Shown: piece by piece, positions 33,646 to 42,740 of the stretch
Layout of the letters: each line of letters opens with the position of its first letter
Numbering within the stretch: position 1 is the first letter of the stretch
Assembly (NCBI GenBank): GCA_030625815.1
Contig: DAOUQF010000001.1
Location: 1-64,000, forward strand
From: Eubacteriales bacterium
GTDB lineage: Bacteria > Bacillota > Clostridia > Tissierellales > GPF-1
Length of the DNA: 64,000 nt
Reading direction: 5' to 3'
The notes under the pieces: generated by a model
What the model saw: only the letters and a program-made list of their open reading frames with translations
Told to the model about the DNA's origin: nothing
The model's database searches: none
Program-made: the position numbers and the translations under genes

Positions 33646-35171
33646 AAATCAACGAGGTTTAAATTGAATCTTCCCGGCTGCTTGAAGTAGCCAAGAGGGA
33701 AAGGTTCCTTTTTATTTGTGTGTTTTTTTGCCCAGTTAAGTGAAAGTTTCTTCAGTTCTCCGGCAGTAATCAATGATATTGTAGTATCATTTTTAATCAT
33801 ATAAGTCATCGCAACCGATACGGATTGTTCAGTAAAGGCGGGGCCGATTACTAAAAAAATTGGAATGTGGCGTTCTGATTTTTTTACATAGCGGTCGAAT
33901 TGTGCAATGTGATCAGTTAAATTCACAGGAGATTCTTTTGACTTGTTGTCCCATAGTACAAGTTTATCCTGATATGCAAGCATACCGTCAGCGTGTTCAG
34001 TTCCTTTTAGAACTAATGGTTTATGATATAGGAGTTCTTCAAAGATATAGTCTGTTGCTCTTTCAAATTTTTTCTCGCATTCTAGATCTTTAAGAAGGAT
34101 ATTTTGTGTCCGGAGATTTTCTAAAGCACGATTGGCTAGGTCCTCATAGTATTCAAACCAGATAATTCGTTCATCTTCGATCTCGCTTATGTCTTGTCTA
34201 AGATTATCATAATGTTGAATGATTCTGTTGATCAATACTGTTTTTTGACCTGTTGAGGGTTCCCTAAGCTCAGAGAGCCATTTGCTTAGGGTTGTTGTAT
34301 CAAGTCCATCTCGTGGAGAAATTCCACCTATTAGAACTGAAGGTTGTATATGTTTTAAACAAATTTCTTCAAGTTCATCTAGCTTGATATTTTTGATAAT
34401 GTGAATATTGTTTTTTTTCAAGGCTTCAAACAAATAAGTTTTAGTATGTACGGCCTTATATTTAATTAAGTTTCGATATCCATGTTCTTTCATTTCAAGT
34501 CCAAGCATAGCTTTCAGAGTCGATGCAACTTCCTCTGGAAGAATATCATAATCGTTTTTATCTTCATCTCGGACGGCAAAAAGAATTCCATAAGTTTGTA
34601 ATTTTCTTCGAACTCTTTCGATTTCATTTCTAGTATGAAGAGTACTGTTTGGGTTTGGGAATTTACCTACTGATGCTTCTAGGATATGATGTTCTTCCTC
34701 GGTTAAGCCTAACTTTTCTCTGATCTTATCAAGTAAGTTTCTTTCGTCACTGGAGATGTCATCGTTATGCTCCCAGGCTGCTTCGAGCACATAAGTAAAG
34801 AGCTCATAGTTATTGTCTTTATTTTGAATTTTACTTGGCTGAAGATCTGTTGCAGTGCTTATTATTGCTTGTTCGTACTCGATTATTTTCAACGATAGTT
34901 CACTTTGAAGAATTTTATTATCGTCACTGTGGAGAAGAATATGACGTAAAATCATAGGCCCCAAAACACGATCCTCGCGAGATTGTGATAATGTCAGTTT
35001 TTTTAGAGTCTGTTTTACATTCTCTTCGTAGTAGTATTGCGGAGCAGTTTTCTGAATTGCATTAAGTATTTCTTCATTTGACAAATTTCTATAATCAATT
35101 ACGTAGGCGCTTGCAGTCCTTTTTAGTTCAGTTAATGTTGGAACATTTTCGATAACTTCTTTAAAAAGCAT
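33642..35171 (-). CDS. Predicted nuclease: TerB-like, SAP-like and PD-(D/E)XK-like regions
   Basis: This 509-residue protein is not assigned to a named family. Residues 121-168 look like a TerB/tellurite-type helical domain (YVLEAAWEHNDDISSDERNL). Residues about 289-322 resemble a SAP DNA-binding motif (TTTLSKWLSELREPSTGQKT). The C-terminal third contains HADGMLAY...LVLWDNKSK, where D395, D408 and K410 give the D-x(n)-(D/E)-x-K pattern of restriction-endonuclease-like nucleases. A helical N-terminal region precedes these. AGGAGGAGAGT precedes the ATG. The gene runs opposite to its neighbours and lies between two copies of the GH66 3' end, which suggests it arrived as a cassette. A role in DNA defence is inference. 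Confidence 0.65.
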   Translation of the reverse strand: MLFKEVIENVPTLTELKRTASAYVIDYRNLSNEEILNAIQKTAPQYYYEENVKQTLKKLTLSQSREDRVLGPMILRHILLHSDDNKILQSELSLKIIEYEQAIISTATDLQPSKIQNKDNNYELFTYVLEAAWEHNDDISSDERNLLDKIREKLGLTEEEHHILEASVGKFPNPNSTLHTRNEIERVRRKLQTYGILFAVRDEDKNDYDILPEEVASTLKAMLGLEMKEHGYRNLIKYKAVHTKTYLFEALKKNNIHIIKNIKLDELEEICLKHIQPSVLIGGISPRDGLDTTTLSKWLSELREPSTGQKTVLINRIIQHYDNLRQDISEIEDERIIWFEYYEDLANRALENLRTQNILLKDLECEKKFERATDYIFEELLYHKPLVLKGTEHADGMLAYQDKLVLWDNKSKESPVNLTDHIAQFDRYVKKSERHIPIFLVIGPAFTEQSVSVAMTYMIKNDTTISLITAGELKKLSLNWAKKHTNKKEPFPLGYFKQPGRFNLNLVDL

Positions 35172-35284
35172 ACTCTCCTCCTATCAATTGTTTGAAAATT
35201 CTCTATATACTGACGTTTTATCATATAATGGCTAATAAGACAGAATATGTTTGATAAGTTGCTTATGTAACTTGGCATTGGATT

Positions 35285-35385
35285 TCGCGTACGTTGAGTA
35301 TTCTCAAGGGAAGGCGGTACGGTTTGTCGTGCCAAAGCTTGAAATTTGGGATATTGTACTGATCGAGAAGGAAAAAACGATATGA
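35285..35385 (+). pseudogene. GH66 3'-end fragment (copy B)
   Basis: It encodes YVEYSQGKAVRFVVPKLE, then IWDIVLIEKEKTI and a stop. Bases 35300-35342 are identical over 43 positions to 33461-33503 in the intact GH66 gene. There is no upstream start. It is the right-hand partner of a direct repeat enclosing the nuclease gene. Confidence 0.9.
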
Positions 35386-35402
35386 TAATCTTATAAACTA
35401 AA

Positions 35403-35455
35403 TCGACCCCTGGAAGGTGAGACGTATTTCAATTGTCTCTTCTTTCAGGGGTCGA
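35403..35455. terminator. Long bidirectional terminator
   Basis: TCGACCCCTG (35403-35412) pairs with CAGGGGTCGA (35446-35455), with AAG/CTT and GAGAC/GTCTC inside. It lies just past the stop of the PfkB kinase gene on the minus strand and behind GH66 copy B on the plus strand. Confidence 0.75.
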
Positions 35456-35469
35456 TACATATTTAGGGA

Positions 35470-36375
35470 TTATGTATGAAATATCTCAAGTTGTTGAAAT
35501 TCTTTTTTTGGTATGATGCTTCCTTTCGTTGCCACAACCTTTGCAGATATTCGGTTGGCAATCTGTAGGCTTTTTAAGTAAGAATAACCTAATTTTTTGC
35601 AAGCCATGATTGCGCCAATATGTGAGTCGCCGGCGCCAATGGTATTCACGACTTTAGTCGGATGACCAGGGGCATGATGCAATTCCTTACCGTCATAACA
35701 ATACGAGCCTTGGTCCCCATCGGTGATAATGATTGTGTTGTTTGTTCTCGAGAATAGGGCGCTTGCCGCTTGCTCCAGAGTCTCTTTATGGGTAAACGTC
35801 ATGATCTCATCTCTATTCAAGTGAATAATGGGAGAAAGCAAAAACAATTCATTCAATTTGTGAGTGTTGATCCTGGAGATGCGAGGTCCTGGTGCAAAGT
35901 AAATTTCCAGTTCTTTGTTCTTCTTCAGAAATGAAATGATCTCATCGCCGGTGGGTTCCTCAATCTCCAAACCGCATATGTATGCACTGTCGAAGTCATT
36001 CATATTCAGGTCTTTCAGCCAACTCTCCTGAAAGGTATATTCGGCACCGTGATAGGAAAGAAATGTCCGCTCTCCACTTGGCTCCACATAGCAGTAGCAG
36101 CAACCATTATCCTGGTTTTTGATTCTTAGAAATGGTTCAACGCCGCTTTCGGACAATTGCTTCGCGACATAATCCCCATAGACTCCGGTTCCAATTGGGG
36201 AGCAAAACAGATGAGGGATTTGAAATAGCTGGATAACATTCTGTACGTTATAAGCGCATCCGCCAAGCAACATGGTTTGTTGCTTCACGTGCAGATCTTC
36301 AGTGGTGTTGGGTAAAGCGGAAACATCGATGATAATATCCAGGACGGTTGAACCGATGATGAGTGTCTGTTTCAA
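35470..36375 (-). CDS. PfkB/ribokinase-family carbohydrate kinase
   Basis: The 301-residue protein starts with the ribokinase-type GSTVLDI segment. It has GGCAYNVQNVIQLF (first PfkB signature, substrate site) and the second signature NTIGAGDSHIGA with the catalytic-base Asp at about 250. The kinase phosphorylates a sugar, nucleoside or pseudouridine with ATP; the substrate cannot be named. The start is taken as TTG 36375, eight bases behind AATGGAGG, because an ATG 18 bases earlier overlaps that site. It stands alone on the minus strand between two GH66 3'-end fragments. Confidence 0.85.
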   Translation of the reverse strand: MKQTLIIGSTVLDIIIDVSALPNTTEDLHVKQQTMLLGGCAYNVQNVIQLFQIPHLFCSPIGTGVYGDYVAKQLSESGVEPFLRIKNQDNGCCYCYVEPSGERTFLSYHGAEYTFQESWLKDLNMNDFDSAYICGLEIEEPTGDEIISFLKKNKELEIYFAPGPRISRINTHKLNELFLLSPIIHLNRDEIMTFTHKETLEQAASALFSRTNNTIIITDGDQGSYCYDGKELHHAPGHPTKVVNTIGAGDSHIGAIMACKKLGYSYLKSLQIANRISAKVVATKGSIIPKKEFQQLEIFHT

Positions 36376-36479
36376 GGGGGGGCCTCCATTCAAAGTCTTT
36401 CATTACTCTGGCATTATATCATTAAACACGAATGAAAAGTAGAAATGAATTTAAATCATACGGGTTCTGGGTTGTTTTT

Positions 36480-36720
36480 TCCAGATTCCTTCATGTCTTT
36501 TCTCATGATATACAAAGTTGTTTCTATGAGAAAATTACGCGTAGGAAGTAAAGAAGTGATGACTGATGGATCATTTTGAATTTGTGCGCTCATGGGAGTA
36601 TTTGCTAATCACACTCTATACATGTGGCGTTCTGTTCACTGCTTAAGTTGAATGAATAGGTGTTATGCCGAGTTTCGAAATCTGGGATATGGTGTTGATT
36701 TAGGAAAAACAGACTAATAA
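36480..36720 (+). pseudogene. Collapsed relic of a second glucan operon: ROK 5' end joined to GH66 3' end
   Basis: From about 36500 the sequence CATGATATACAAAGTTG ... TTTCTATGAGAAAATTACG followed by GTAGGAAGTAAAGAAGTGATGA closely matches the start of the ROK gene (26446-26505), including its leader and start codon. It stops matching near 36565. At 36661-36705 a frame reads VMPSFEIWDMVLI and stop, the GH66 C terminus (copy D). Nothing between them survives, so an operon copy lost everything from inside ROK to the end of GH66. Confidence 0.75.
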
Positions 36721-36737
36721 AAACAAGGGATTTGCGG

Positions 36738-36767
36738 AGAAGAAACGTGATGCTTCTTCTTTTTTTG
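36738..36767 (+). terminator. Terminator behind GH66 copy D
   Basis: AGAAGAA and TTCTTCT pair around ACGTGATGC with a following T run. Confidence 0.7.
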
Positions 36768-36834
36768 TGCTTTCAAAGGGAAAAGCGCAAGAAAGTGCAA
36801 GAGGTAGCAAGATTGAGAAATTGTTTGCAAGAAT

Positions 36835-36850
36835 TTGATAACGTTGTCAA
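36835..36850. promoter_or_regulatory. cre/LacI-type operator before mglB
   Basis: TTGATAACGTTGTCAA is a dyad with one mismatch. It agrees with the CcpA cre pattern TGWAANCGNTNWCA except at one base. It lies just upstream of the likely -10 (TATAAT, 36884-36889). Catabolite or LacI/GalR-type control of the galactose/glucose transporter is likely. Confidence 0.55.
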
Positions 36851-36926
36851 GTTTCTTGAATTTATTCTGTCCTCATATGTTTCTATAATGGAATTGATCT
36901 TAAAATCATGAAACGGAGGAATTAGA

Positions 36927-37979
36927 ATGAAAAAGTTATTATCGTTGAGTCTTGCATTGTTGCTTGCGTTTACAATGACAGCATGTGGGGATGCGTCTGC
37001 AAGTGAAGAAGCCGGCAAAGCAGGAGCAGAAGAACAATTGGTTGCGGGTATGGTTTGGTACAACTTTGGAGATACGTTTATTACAGCGACAAGAAATGCA
37101 GTATCAGACGCGGCTGAAGGCGGAAATATCAAGATCGATGCAGCTGATAGTCAGGTTGATATTTCAACACAAACCAATAACATTAATAACCTTCTAACAA
37201 AAGATGTAGATTTTCTAACAATCAACAACATCAATCCAGCTGGCGCGCCAGAGTATATTGCTAAGGCGAAGGAAAAGGATATCCCTGTTATCTTTGTAAA
37301 TTGCGATAGCCCAAGCGATGAAGACTTGAATTCATATGACAAAGCGTTCCATATTTCAAGCGCTGCTGAACAGTCTGGTTACATTCAAGGGGATTTAGCT
37401 TCTCAGTACTGGAATGAAAACCCTGCAGCTGACCGAAATGGAAATGGCAAAATGGATTATATTATGCTAGTTGGCATGCAAGGCAACTATGACTCAAAAA
37501 TGCGTACAGAGAAATCTGTTGAGCGTGTGATTGAAAACGGTATTGAAGTGAATTTGATTCAAGAAGCTTTGTGTAACTGGCAACGTGCCGAAGCACAAAA
37601 CCAAGTGGCATCCATTATTGCAGCGAGACGCGATGACATCGATGTGATTTTTGCTAATAACGATGACATGGCTTTGGGCGCAATTGAAGCATTGAAAGCA
37701 TCCGGATTCTTTGCTGACGAAGACAGCTATATTCCAGTATTGGGTGTAGATGCGACTAAGGTTGGCGTTGAAGCGATCAAAGAAGGAACATTGATGGGAT
37801 CTTCTTTGAACAATCCTGTGATCCTAGGAAGTACAGTATACAAAATGATCGAATTGTTAAGCGAAGGAAAAGAAATTACAACTGAAACTCTTGGCCGAAC
37901 AGTAAGCGAAGACGGAAATCATATTTGGTTGGATTATGTACAAATTACCGCTGAAAACACAGAGGACGCAGAATACTAG
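36927..37979 (+). CDS. mglB: Galactose/glucose-type ABC transporter binding lipoprotein
   Basis: The 350-residue protein has a signal peptide with lipobox MTAC (Cys20) and a type 1 periplasmic-binding (Peripla_BP_4) domain. An internal calcium-loop-like segment DRNGNGKMDY, characteristic of MglB galactose/glucose-binding proteins, supports the specific name. CNWQRAEAQNQVASII and FANNDDMALGAIEAL match MglB. It delivers galactose/glucose to MglAC encoded next. A hairpin follows the gene. CGGAGGAATTAGA precedes the ATG. Confidence 0.9.
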   Translation: MKKLLSLSLALLLAFTMTACGDASASEEAGKAGAEEQLVAGMVWYNFGDTFITATRNAVSDAAEGGNIKIDAADSQVDISTQTNNINNLLTKDVDFLTINNINPAGAPEYIAKAKEKDIPVIFVNCDSPSDEDLNSYDKAFHISSAAEQSGYIQGDLASQYWNENPAADRNGNGKMDYIMLVGMQGNYDSKMRTEKSVERVIENGIEVNLIQEALCNWQRAEAQNQVASIIAARRDDIDVIFANNDDMALGAIEALKASGFFADEDSYIPVLGVDATKVGVEAIKEGTLMGSSLNNPVILGSTVYKMIELLSEGKEITTETLGRTVSEDGNHIWLDYVQITAENTEDAEY

Positions 37980-37992
37980 TATCAGAAGTTTG

Positions 37993-38026
37993 GATAGTCA
38001 GAATTGCATTTGTAATTCTGGCTATC
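37993..38026 (+). other. Intercistronic stem-loop after mglB
   Basis: GATAG-TCAGAATT pairs with AATTCTGG-CTATC around eight bases (one G-U pair). There is no strong T-tract; it probably gives partial termination and mRNA stability, as at 30152-30173. Confidence 0.7.
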
Positions 38027-38048
38027 TTAATCTGAAAGGGAGGCTGAA

Positions 38049-39578
38049 ATGGGAAAATCCGATGTAGTGTTGGAAATGAGAAATATCGATAAGGAGTTCC
38101 CGGGAGTTAAGGCATTGAATCATGTTTCTCTTCAAGTTAGAAAAGGAACCGTACATGCACTGATGGGGGAAAATGGTGCTGGAAAATCGACACTAATGAA
38201 ATGTGCTTTTGGAATTTATCATCCCAGCGCGGGCGAGATCTTTATTGACGGTGAAAAAACTGAATTCAAAAATACAAGAGACGCCATGGATCAAGGAATC
38301 TCAATGATTCATCAGGAGCTTCATCCAATTAATACAAGAAGTGTGATGGAAAATATTTGGGTTGGACGGGTGCCACATCGAAAGATTGGACCGATTCATG
38401 TTGTCGATGAGAGAAAGATGTATAAAGAAACGGTAGAGCTTTTCAAGGGATTGAATCTCGATATTGATCCGCGAAAGAAGGTTGGTGAGCTTTCCGTATC
38501 GATTTGTCAGTTGCTTGAAATTGCACGTGCGGTATCATATGGCGCAAAAGTTATTATCATGGATGAACCGACATCATCGCTAACAGAAACTGAAACAGAG
38601 ATTCTCTTTGCAATCATAAAGAAACTCAAGGTCCAGGGAGTCGCAATTATATATATTTCACACAAGATGGAAGAAATTTTGAAAATTTCAGATGAAGTTA
38701 CGATTATGAGAGACGGAAGTTTGGTTGGCTCATGGATAGCGAACGAGTTGACTCAAGATTTGATTGTTACACGCATGGTAGGCCGAGAAATGACGCAAAG
38801 ATTTCCACAGAGGCACAATGTTCCAGGCGATATTATGCTGGAGGTCGAGAATTTAACCTCAGTGAATCCACATTCCTTTAAGGGTGTGTCTTTCCATGTG
38901 AAAAAAGGTGAAATTTTGGGTGTCGGCGGTTTAGTAGGCGCTCAAAGGACTGAATTGATGGAAGCGATCTTTGGAATTCGAAAAATTGATTCCGGGAGCA
39001 TAAAAATTAATGGGAAGCAAGTTCAAATCAAATCAGCTTCGGATGCAATAGAAAACAAGATTGCATTGTTGACGGAAGAACGTCGGTCAACGGGTATTGT
39101 ACCGATGCTGTCTGTATTGGAAAACACGGTGCTGGCGAAACAAACAGCGCATACTCATAAATATCAAACCAGTTTGCGGCTTCTGGTCGACAGAAAAAGA
39201 GCGGATGATACCCTTCAATTTGTCGATTCCCTATCGATTAAGACGCCAAACATTAAGACGCAAATTCAATATTTATCCGGCGGTAATCAACAGAAAGTGT
39301 TGTTGGGCAGATGGTTGCTGACCGAACCCGAGATTCTTATTCTGGATGAACCGACACGAGGAATCGATGTGGGAGCGAAATACGAAATTTATACGATCAT
39401 GGAACAATTGGCGTCTCAAGGAAAATCCATCATTATGATCAGTTCTGAAATGACCGAATTAATGGGAATGTCAGATCGGATCATAGTGATGTGTGAAGGA
39501 TATATATCGGGAATGATGGATGGCAAAACAGCGACAGACGAGAAGATCATGCATTGCGCAAGTTCCCATCGGAATTAG
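38049..39578 (+). CDS. mglA: Galactose/glucose ABC transporter ATPase, tandem-domain
   Basis: The 509-residue protein has two ABC domains. The first has an intact Walker A (GENGAGKST) and Walker B (VIIMDEPTSS). The second has a degenerate P-loop (GGLVGAQRTE) but the signature LSGGNQQK and Walker B LILDEPTRG, as is normal for CUT2 ATPases such as MglA and RbsA. It powers import through the MglC channel. AAGGGAGGCTGAA precedes the ATG. Confidence 0.93.
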   Translation: MGKSDVVLEMRNIDKEFPGVKALNHVSLQVRKGTVHALMGENGAGKSTLMKCAFGIYHPSAGEIFIDGEKTEFKNTRDAMDQGISMIHQELHPINTRSVMENIWVGRVPHRKIGPIHVVDERKMYKETVELFKGLNLDIDPRKKVGELSVSICQLLEIARAVSYGAKVIIMDEPTSSLTETETEILFAIIKKLKVQGVAIIYISHKMEEILKISDEVTIMRDGSLVGSWIANELTQDLIVTRMVGREMTQRFPQRHNVPGDIMLEVENLTSVNPHSFKGVSFHVKKGEILGVGGLVGAQRTELMEAIFGIRKIDSGSIKINGKQVQIKSASDAIENKIALLTEERRSTGIVPMLSVLENTVLAKQTAHTHKYQTSLRLLVDRKRADDTLQFVDSLSIKTPNIKTQIQYLSGGNQQKVLLGRWLLTEPEILILDEPTRGIDVGAKYEIYTIMEQLASQGKSIIMISSEMTELMGMSDRIIVMCEGYISGMMDGKTATDEKIMHCASSHRN

Positions 39579-39593
39579 AGGAGGACAGGGATT

Positions 39594-40607
39594 ATGGTTC
39601 AGAGTACAGGTGTCAAAAAAAAGTTCAACAAACAATTTTTTCTAAATAACGGGTTATATGTAGTTATGTTGGCGTTAATCGCAGTGATCGCGTTTATCTC
39701 GCCGAAGTTCTTATCGCTTGTTGTGCTTAGAGATATTTTAATGCAAAGTTCAACTCGTATTATTGTTGCGTTGGGATGTATGTTTATCCTGATTGCAGCT
39801 GGCGCAGACCTTTCGGGAGGTCGTATGGTTGGTTTCGCGGCCGTTGTTTCGGGTTCTCTTGCGCAAGCCAGTACGTATTCCAATCCTTTCTTTGTCAATC
39901 ATGCGGATTTGCCGATTTTGGTACCGGTTCTTGTATCGGTAGTTGTTGGACTGATAATCGGCATGATGAACGGGTATATCGTTGCGAAGCTGGATGTTCC
40001 TGCATTTATTGCAACGTTGGGTACATCCATGTTTATTTATGGATTAAACAGTCTCTATTTCAATTTGCCGCCCAATAATTCACAGCCTTTGGGTGGATAT
40101 CAAAAAGCATTTACGGAACTCGGAGCCGGATCAATTGCCGGGATTCCATTTATTACACTAATTGCCCTGGGATGCATGGTGTTTGTTTTTATTTTGCTTA
40201 ATAAAACCTGTTTAGGAAAAGAGATCTACGCGGTAGGCGGCAATGAGGAAGCGGCAAAGTTTTCCGGGATTAATATTTTCAAAATCCAGATGTTTGTCTA
40301 TAGCATGGCAGGGGTTTTGTATGCGTTGGCCGGTGTATTGGAAGCTGCTAGAACCGGTAGCGCCACCAGCAACTATGGCGCAGGATATGAATTGGATGCG
40401 ATCGCGTCGTGTATTGTTGGCGGATGTTCGATCACCGGTGGTGTTGGAACGGTACAAGGCGTATTTGTCGGCGTGCTGATCTTTAATGTAATCAGTTATG
40501 GATTGACATTTATCGGGGTTAGTTCGTATTGGCAGAATGTTGTAAAAGGCATCATCATTGTTGCGGCTGTGGCCATAGACGTACGGAAATATCGAACGAA
40601 AAGTTAA
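39594..40607 (+). CDS. mglC: Galactose/glucose ABC transporter permease
   Basis: The 337-residue CUT2-type permease (BPD_transp_2) has eight or more membrane segments and the family pattern GADLSGGRMVGFAAV near the N terminus and GNEEAAKFSGIN later. It lies 15 bases behind mglA with GAGGAGGACAGGG overlapping the gap, so mglBAC is one transcription unit. Confidence 0.92.
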   Translation: MVQSTGVKKKFNKQFFLNNGLYVVMLALIAVIAFISPKFLSLVVLRDILMQSSTRIIVALGCMFILIAAGADLSGGRMVGFAAVVSGSLAQASTYSNPFFVNHADLPILVPVLVSVVVGLIIGMMNGYIVAKLDVPAFIATLGTSMFIYGLNSLYFNLPPNNSQPLGGYQKAFTELGAGSIAGIPFITLIALGCMVFVFILLNKTCLGKEIYAVGGNEEAAKFSGINIFKIQMFVYSMAGVLYALAGVLEAARTGSATSNYGAGYELDAIASCIVGGCSITGGVGTVQGVFVGVLIFNVISYGLTFIGVSSYWQNVVKGIIIVAAVAIDVRKYRTKS

Positions 40608-40727
40608 GGAAGAGCAGCAGCTTGGAGGACGGCATCCGTCTGGAGATTGAGTCACATTGTTAACCCTGGCGAATGGGTTGCTGAAGAAGTCAAAAATATA
40701 AGTTGATTAAAATATTGGGAGGATTTT

Positions 40728-41435
40728 ATGTTTTCTACAGAAAAAGAGTATTTGGAATGGCATTCAAATCGGGTGCAAAATGCAATTCAAGCGGCGAAGC
40801 CGATTCTAGCGGAATTTGAAGAACGGTTGAATGTGGCTGAAGTGACATATATCAAACATGTTGGCAAGGGACGAGCATTCGTAGGCCGCACAGAGTGGTA
40901 CGAAGCGCAAGATCATTGCAGAAATCTTCAAGAATTCTATCGCCATTGTGATACCAATGAAGCGGATCGCAAGGCGATTCTTGAAACGCTTCTTGGCACA
41001 GCAGGCAAAAACATCATTGTAAAACCGGAAATCACCTTTGATTTTGGGAAGAACATTCATATGGATGATAACAGTTTCTTGAACGTGAATGTGACGATCT
41101 TGGATTGGGCGCCTGTGTACATTGGTGAAGGAACCAAAATTGGTGCGAATAGTTGTTTATATACGGTTGGACATCCGTTTGCTCCGGCAGAACGACTTGA
41201 TTACGTGTTGGCAACCAATCCAATGAGAATTGGGAAACGAGTTTGGGTTGGCGGCGGATGCACAATCTCTGGCGGTGTTACGATCGGTGACTATTCCATC
41301 ATCGGTACAGGAGCAGTGGTAACGAAAGATGTGCCAGCTGGTGTTATTGTTGTTGGAACCAACAAAATTTTACGGGAATTGACTCCCGACGAACTTGGCG
41401 GAAGCATGGATGAAATCGCCAGAAAAATCGGCTAG
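40728..41435 (+). CDS. Maltose/galactoside O-acetyltransferase-family enzyme
   Basis: The 235-residue protein has a Mac-type region (CDTNEADRKAILETLLGTAG) followed by a left-handed beta-helix of hexapeptide repeats (IGEGTKIGANSCLYTVGHP, the last with the catalytic His, and TISGGVTIGDYSIIGTGAVV). It uses acetyl-CoA to acetylate sugars. It is about 45 residues longer at the N terminus than typical maa/lacA products; the extra part (1-55) is unassigned. It sits between mglC and the hexokinase gene and probably shares their transcript; acetylation may detoxify surplus sugar. Confidence 0.88.
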   Translation: MFSTEKEYLEWHSNRVQNAIQAAKPILAEFEERLNVAEVTYIKHVGKGRAFVGRTEWYEAQDHCRNLQEFYRHCDTNEADRKAILETLLGTAGKNIIVKPEITFDFGKNIHMDDNSFLNVNVTILDWAPVYIGEGTKIGANSCLYTVGHPFAPAERLDYVLATNPMRIGKRVWVGGGCTISGGVTIGDYSIIGTGAVVTKDVPAGVIVVGTNKILRELTPDELGGSMDEIARKIG

Positions 41436-41465
41436 GGCAATCGACAAACATATGGAGAAGCAATT

Positions 41466-42740
41466 ATGAAAACAATTAAAGAAATAATGAGCCAGTTCGA
41501 GATTACCAAAGAGCAAATGCTGCAGATATCACAAGATTTTAAGAAGGCGATTGAAGTTTCGCTGGATGGGAAACCAAGTCCTCTTCTTATGATTCCATCC
41601 TATATTGGCAAACCGTCGGGAAAAGAATCTGGCGAGTATATTGCCGTAGACATGGGTGGAACCAATATCCGTGTTGGAAAATTTCAGATTGGTGATTGTA
41701 AGATCGTGAAGGGTCCTGAATCAAAAGCTTCCTTGAAAAACGAAGAAAATGGTTATGATTTCACTTCGAGCGATACGACAGGATTTGAATTGTATGATTT
41801 CATTGCATCAAAAATGGATAAATTGGTTTCGCCGGATGAAGAGCTCTATTTGGGACATACATTCTCGTTTGCGACTGAGCAAACAGGAATCAACGATGCC
41901 GTTTTGCTGGGATGGAGCAAAGAAATCAGTGTGCAAGGCGTGGAAGGCAAGAACCCCAACCACTTGCTTGCAGAAGCAATTGATAGAAGAAATATCAAGG
42001 TGAAGCCCTGTGCAATTATAAACGACACCGTTGGTACATTGCTCGTAGCCGCATGTACCGATATGAATGCAAATATCGCTTCGATCGTTGGCACAGGCCA
42101 TAATACATGTTATGTTGAACCCAAGCATCCTTTGACAGGCAAACCGATGATTATTAATATGGAAGCCGCAAATTTTGATTGGGGTCTCCCTTTTACAATC
42201 TATGATAACAGACTGGATCAAAACAGTAAAAAGCCAGGCAAAGGTCGTCTTGAAAAAATGGTGAGCGGCGCATACCTTGGCGAGGTGGTTCGTTTGATCC
42301 TTGTTGATTTGAAACAAAGGGGACTGATCTTTGGTGACAGCCATATGGACGAATCCAAACTTGTGAAGAAGGACTCCATTGATACAAAAATGATCGCTGA
42401 GTTTATCAGCAACAAGTCATCAATTGAACAGGTTTTTTCATGTAATGAGGAAGATGTAAAGATTGTTTTAGATTTTGCAAGCCTGATAGTGAAACGTGCG
42501 GCACAATTAGTTGCCAGTACATATCTAGGCACTCTCATGCATCTCGATCCTGAATTAATGAAGGAACAGACCATTGGAATTGATGGATCGATCTATGAAA
42601 AGATGCCGGGATTTCATGATGCAATCAAACAGGCACTGAAAGAAATGACTGGGGCGAAAGCGGATAAGATTCAATTGAAACTTGTGAAAGACGGATCAGG
42701 TGCTGGGGCGGCTGTTGCCGCATCCATGATAAGAATATAG
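41466..42740 (+). CDS. Hexokinase of the eukaryote-like (hexokinase_1/2) family
   Basis: The 424-residue protein shows the phosphate-1 motif DMGGTNIRVG (62-71), the sugar-binding LGHTFSFATEQT (about 129-140), catalytic INDTVGT with Asp187, and a late DGSGAGAAVAA adenosine motif. This is the fold and motif order of eukaryotic hexokinases, not the shorter ROK or Glk glucokinases usual in bacteria. It should phosphorylate glucose or related hexoses entering through MglABC. GGAGAAGCAATT precedes the ATG, 30 bases after the acetyltransferase. Confidence 0.85.
   Translation: MKTIKEIMSQFEITKEQMLQISQDFKKAIEVSLDGKPSPLLMIPSYIGKPSGKESGEYIAVDMGGTNIRVGKFQIGDCKIVKGPESKASLKNEENGYDFTSSDTTGFELYDFIASKMDKLVSPDEELYLGHTFSFATEQTGINDAVLLGWSKEISVQGVEGKNPNHLLAEAIDRRNIKVKPCAIINDTVGTLLVAACTDMNANIASIVGTGHNTCYVEPKHPLTGKPMIINMEAANFDWGLPFTIYDNRLDQNSKKPGKGRLEKMVSGAYLGEVVRLILVDLKQRGLIFGDSHMDESKLVKKDSIDTKMIAEFISNKSSIEQVFSCNEEDVKIVLDFASLIVKRAAQLVASTYLGTLMHLDPELMKEQTIGIDGSIYEKMPGFHDAIKQALKEMTGAKADKIQLKLVKDGSGAGAAVAASMIRI

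Larger units (their letters stand above)
36394..36918. other. Intergenic stretch before the mgl operon
   Basis: About 530 bases holding the collapsed operon relic (36480-36720), its terminator (36738-36767), and the mgl promoter with a cre-like operator (36835-36889). No intact gene is seen. Confidence 0.6.
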
